64,000 bases of DNA from Istiophorus platypterus (taxonomy: Eukaryota; Chordata; Actinopteri; Istiophoriformes; Istiophoridae). The notes beneath the pieces are model-generated. The model searched no databases, had not been told where the DNA came from, and worked only from the letters and a program-made list of their open reading frames with translations. The translations under genes were made by a program, and so were the position numbers. The stretch is taken from NCBI GenBank assembly GCA_016859345.1, contig CM029122.1, positions 11,543,575 to 11,607,574 on the forward strand, written 5' to 3'. Positions within the stretch are counted from its first letter, which is position 1. Every line of letters begins with the position of its first letter. Below are positions 62,301-64,000 of the stretch, piece by piece.

Positions 62301-63703
62301 CTTCTGTCATTGCAGGAGGAAAGGAGACACAACACGAAGTTTGGAAATACAGCGGCACCCTGGACAAGTGGATCCAAATCGAGCCCCTGTCAACTGGGCG
62401 CTGGAGACACAAGATGGCTGTTCATGGGGGGAAGGTTTACGTTCTGGGTGGATTTGATGGAGTTCAGAGACTTGCCAGCGTAGAGGCCTATGATCCCTTT
62501 CACAACCGCTGGACACAGGTGAAGATTCAAAAGTTTGACATAATGGTGTCGCTTAAGTTTAACTTCACAAATATGTTTCTTAAGGCAGCTAAATCATATT
62601 TCTATATTAATAATGACTACCAGTATGAGAAGTAGTGATGAGAAAAAAATAATCACCAGCGCTGCACTTCCCCTCAGCTCTGCAGTTCTCAAGTGCCTCT
62701 CGATGCATTGTTATAGTTTTACGGCCTGCAACTACATTGTTTAGACTCCTCCTAATGGCTCCTGTCAACATTGTTTACAGTTGCAAAAGGCAGCTATTTT
62801 TAGTTAAAAAGCTCTAACAAGCGATCATAATCTCCCCGTCCCACTGCCAGCCTATTCCAATCACTCTCACTGTATCAGCAGCAGCAGCAGCAGCAGCAGG
62901 CAACTCTTTTCAGCAAAAAAAAAAAAAAGTAAGAGGCTAGCTGGTGAGCATAATGGAGCATTTAGCAGTGCAAGTGCAAGGTACTTCCCTGAGGAGAGGG
63001 TGATGAACCAAACAGGGTCCAAAGGAGAGTCAGTGTTAGACATTTATGAAGACATTTACTCCACGTGAATCCCGATGTTGTTCTGTGTCTACTATACGTC
63101 TAAACAGGCAACAGTTTGCAAACACATTTGCAATATAAACTTCATGATGTCATGTCAGTATTTTGTTTACAATATGGTTCTGCTGTAACCATCAATTAAT
63201 GCATGTTGAGATATTTTGAGCCCCACTGTTGCCATCTACCCCAAAACTTCAGTCTTTCTCAAAACTGGGAATGATGTCATACTCAGACTCTGGATCAGGT
63301 CCATAATATCATTCTTTTTTTCCATTTTTATGGTTATTGCATAAATAAGGTGTAAACTACTATACATCTGAAGCTCCATAAGCATACTTCTTTAAAACAA
63401 AATACTTCACATGTTCCATTCTATGTCTGTCAAGCTATACCTCAGCAAATACTATGACTAAGAAGCCCTTCTGTCTGTTCTTATTGCAGGTGACACCTCT
63501 TGCAGTAGGTGTGAGTTCCTTTGCTGCTGCAAGCTTTGACAGATGGATCTATGTGATTGGTGGTGGCCCGAATGGAAAGCTGGCAACTGATAAGGTTCAG
63601 TGCTGGGAACCTGGGACAGAATCCTGGGAGCTGCGTACACCCATTCCCATTGAAACCAAATGCACAAATGCTGTTACATTCAAGAGCTACATCTATCTAG
63701 TCG
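59055..63703 (+). CDS. klhl6: klhl6, Kelch-like protein 6 (3' end beyond window)
   Basis: KLHL6 is a BTB-BACK-Kelch adaptor that brings substrates to CUL3 ubiquitin ligase; in mammals it is a lymphoid gene needed for germinal-centre B cells. Six exons: 59055-59311, 59421-59586, 60882-61331, 61546-61783, 62316-62518, 63490-63703. They give about 509 residues; human KLHL6 has 621, so roughly the last 110 residues (final Kelch repeats) are off the right edge. BTB is about residues 40-150 (ELTDVILSV, CHRAILAAAS), BACK about 150-285, and Kelch repeats run from about 305 (IIGGCTKDERF, GRWRHKMAV, VYVLGGFDG, IGGGPNGKLATDK). ISGGKETQH, CLDPLRRSRLEVA and YDPFHN are near-identical to human KLHL6 as I recall it, which rules out KLHL24 and KLHL35. 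The start was chosen because MSDSLERTTDCPL aligns with an internal MGDVVEKSLEGPL of the human protein. Confidence 0.94.
59421..59586 (+). CDS. klhl6: klhl6 exon 2: BTB domain, second half
   Basis: Acceptor TCTCTGTAG, donor TTTCAG|GTAAAA, phase 2 in and 0 out. It encodes AMFCSGLRE through LLEYTYTSRA to EAASQFQ, the CUL3-facing helices of the BTB domain. Confidence 0.94.
59587..60881 (+). other. klhl6: klhl6 intron 2
   Basis: A 1.3-kb AT-rich intron between phase-0 exons; no further coding segment or recognised repeat seen. Confidence 0.85.
60882..61331 (+). CDS. klhl6: klhl6 exon 3: end of BTB and BACK domain
   Basis: A 150-codon phase-0 exon. FLRVVDACADFL and NCIGILNLAE open the BACK domain; VFKALMCWV and VRLPLLEPSYFVE are typical BACK helices, and it ends PLLQEARTYHLSGRE. 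The donor used here (GAG|GTTTGT) is weak but gives HLSGRE-VVSERTKPR, matching human HLSGNE-IISERTKPR. A stronger donor, CTA|GTAAGC, lies 54 nt downstream in frame. Confidence 0.92.
61546..61783 (+). CDS. klhl6: klhl6 exon 4: linker and first Kelch repeat
   Basis: Acceptor TTTGTAG, donor ATCCG|GTGAGA. It encodes VVSERTKPR, then EVFLIIGGCTKDERF, CLDPLRRSRLEVA and KWVEFACITF. The GG pair and the downstream aromatic strand mark the first Kelch blade; wording is almost that of mammalian KLHL6. Confidence 0.95.
61784..62315 (+). other. klhl6: klhl6 intron 4
   Basis: A 532-bp AT-rich intron; nothing else recognised. Confidence 0.85.
62316..62518 (+). CDS. klhl6: klhl6 exon 5: Kelch repeats 2-3
   Basis: Acceptor CATTGCAG, donor ACACAG|GTGAAG. 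It encodes GGKETQHEVWKY, GRWRHKMAVHGGKVYVLGG and VEAYDPFHNRW. The double glycine and the later Tyr/Trp pair of each Kelch blade are intact. Confidence 0.95.
62519..63489 (+). other. klhl6: klhl6 intron 5 with a short CAG repeat
   Basis: A 971-bp intron. It contains about eight tandem CAG units at about 62,876-62,900 and a nearby A run; no coding segment. Confidence 0.85.
63490..63703 (+). CDS. klhl6: klhl6 exon 6: Kelch repeats 3-4
   Basis: Acceptor TATTGCAG, donor GTCG|GTAAGT. It encodes VTPLAVGVSSFAAAS, IYVIGGGPNGKLATDK and IETKCTNAVTF, then YIYLVG. The exon leaves in phase 1; the next exon (remaining blades and C terminus) is outside the window. Confidence 0.95.
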
Positions 63704-64000
63704 GTAAGTTTTTCGGGGAATGTAACCAGGTACATATTTTAGGTATTTGTACTTTAGTTGAAAAGTTTAATTTCATGCCACTGTATACTTCTATGCCACT
63801 GCAGTTCAGGAGGAATTTTTTTGTTTTTACTCCACTAAAATTATTTGAAAACTTGTAGATAGACTTTTAAACTACCCAGCAGTTAAATAGTTAAAATTGT
63901 CTCGACTGTTACCAACTGAACAGGAAAATCCTACTTTCACATGAGTCCTTCTGTGATAACATTGCCATTGTATAACATTCACAGTGCTTTTGCATTTTTA

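Noticed and set aside
1..64000. CRISPR arrays, rRNA, tRNA genes and bacterial-type operons
   Set aside because: None seen; the short repeats are vertebrate-type microsatellites and the genes are spliced.

Overview
The window looks like nuclear DNA of a teleost fish. It has multi-exon genes with GT-AG introns, very dense CA/TG, TA and GA microsatellites, short non-autonomous DNA transposons and broken LINEs. The two best-resolved genes match vertebrate families: EWI-type immunoglobulin-superfamily receptors (IGSF3/CD101 group) and KLHL6. Identifications come from reading the protein sequences and comparing them with the families as I remember them; no database search was run.

Layout. (1) Positions 1-32,002, minus strand: the 5' part of igsf3. 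The first immunoglobulin-domain exon lies at 13,286-13,666. The signal-peptide exon lies about 17.6 kb upstream at 31,287-31,326. All later igsf3 exons are off the left edge, so 1-13,285 is presumably intron. The signal-peptide exon sits in a nearly perfect tandem duplication of about 0.68 kb, so a second intact copy lies at 31,963-32,002. A CpG-rich stretch at about 32.37-33.44 kb is the likely igsf3 promoter. (2) Positions 33.4-50.9 kb: an intergenic stretch with no recognised gene. It holds microsatellites, a MITE copy, other dispersed repeats and a broken R2-like reverse-transcriptase fragment between two TA arrays. (3) Positions 51,097-57,153, minus strand: a complete, compact 10-exon gene for a 1,137-residue type I membrane protein. 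It has a signal peptide, eight Ig domains (the second with the EWI signature), one membrane span and a short tail; cd101-like is the best name. (4) Positions 59,055-63,703, plus strand: klhl6, six exons seen (BTB, BACK and the first Kelch repeats). The last part is off the right edge.

The two EWI genes are tandem paralogues in the same orientation. klhl6 is head-to-head with the cd101-like gene, with about 1.9 kb between start codons. In mammals CD101 and KLHL6 both have immune roles but lie on different chromosomes, so the pairing may be fish-specific.

Most worth a second look: the duplicated igsf3 leader exon (real structure or assembly artefact), competing splice donors in klhl6 exon 3 that would add 18 residues in frame, the eight-domain count and lost Ig tryptophan of the cd101-like protein, and the retroelement remnant between TA arrays. 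I did not find a wholly new kind of system.
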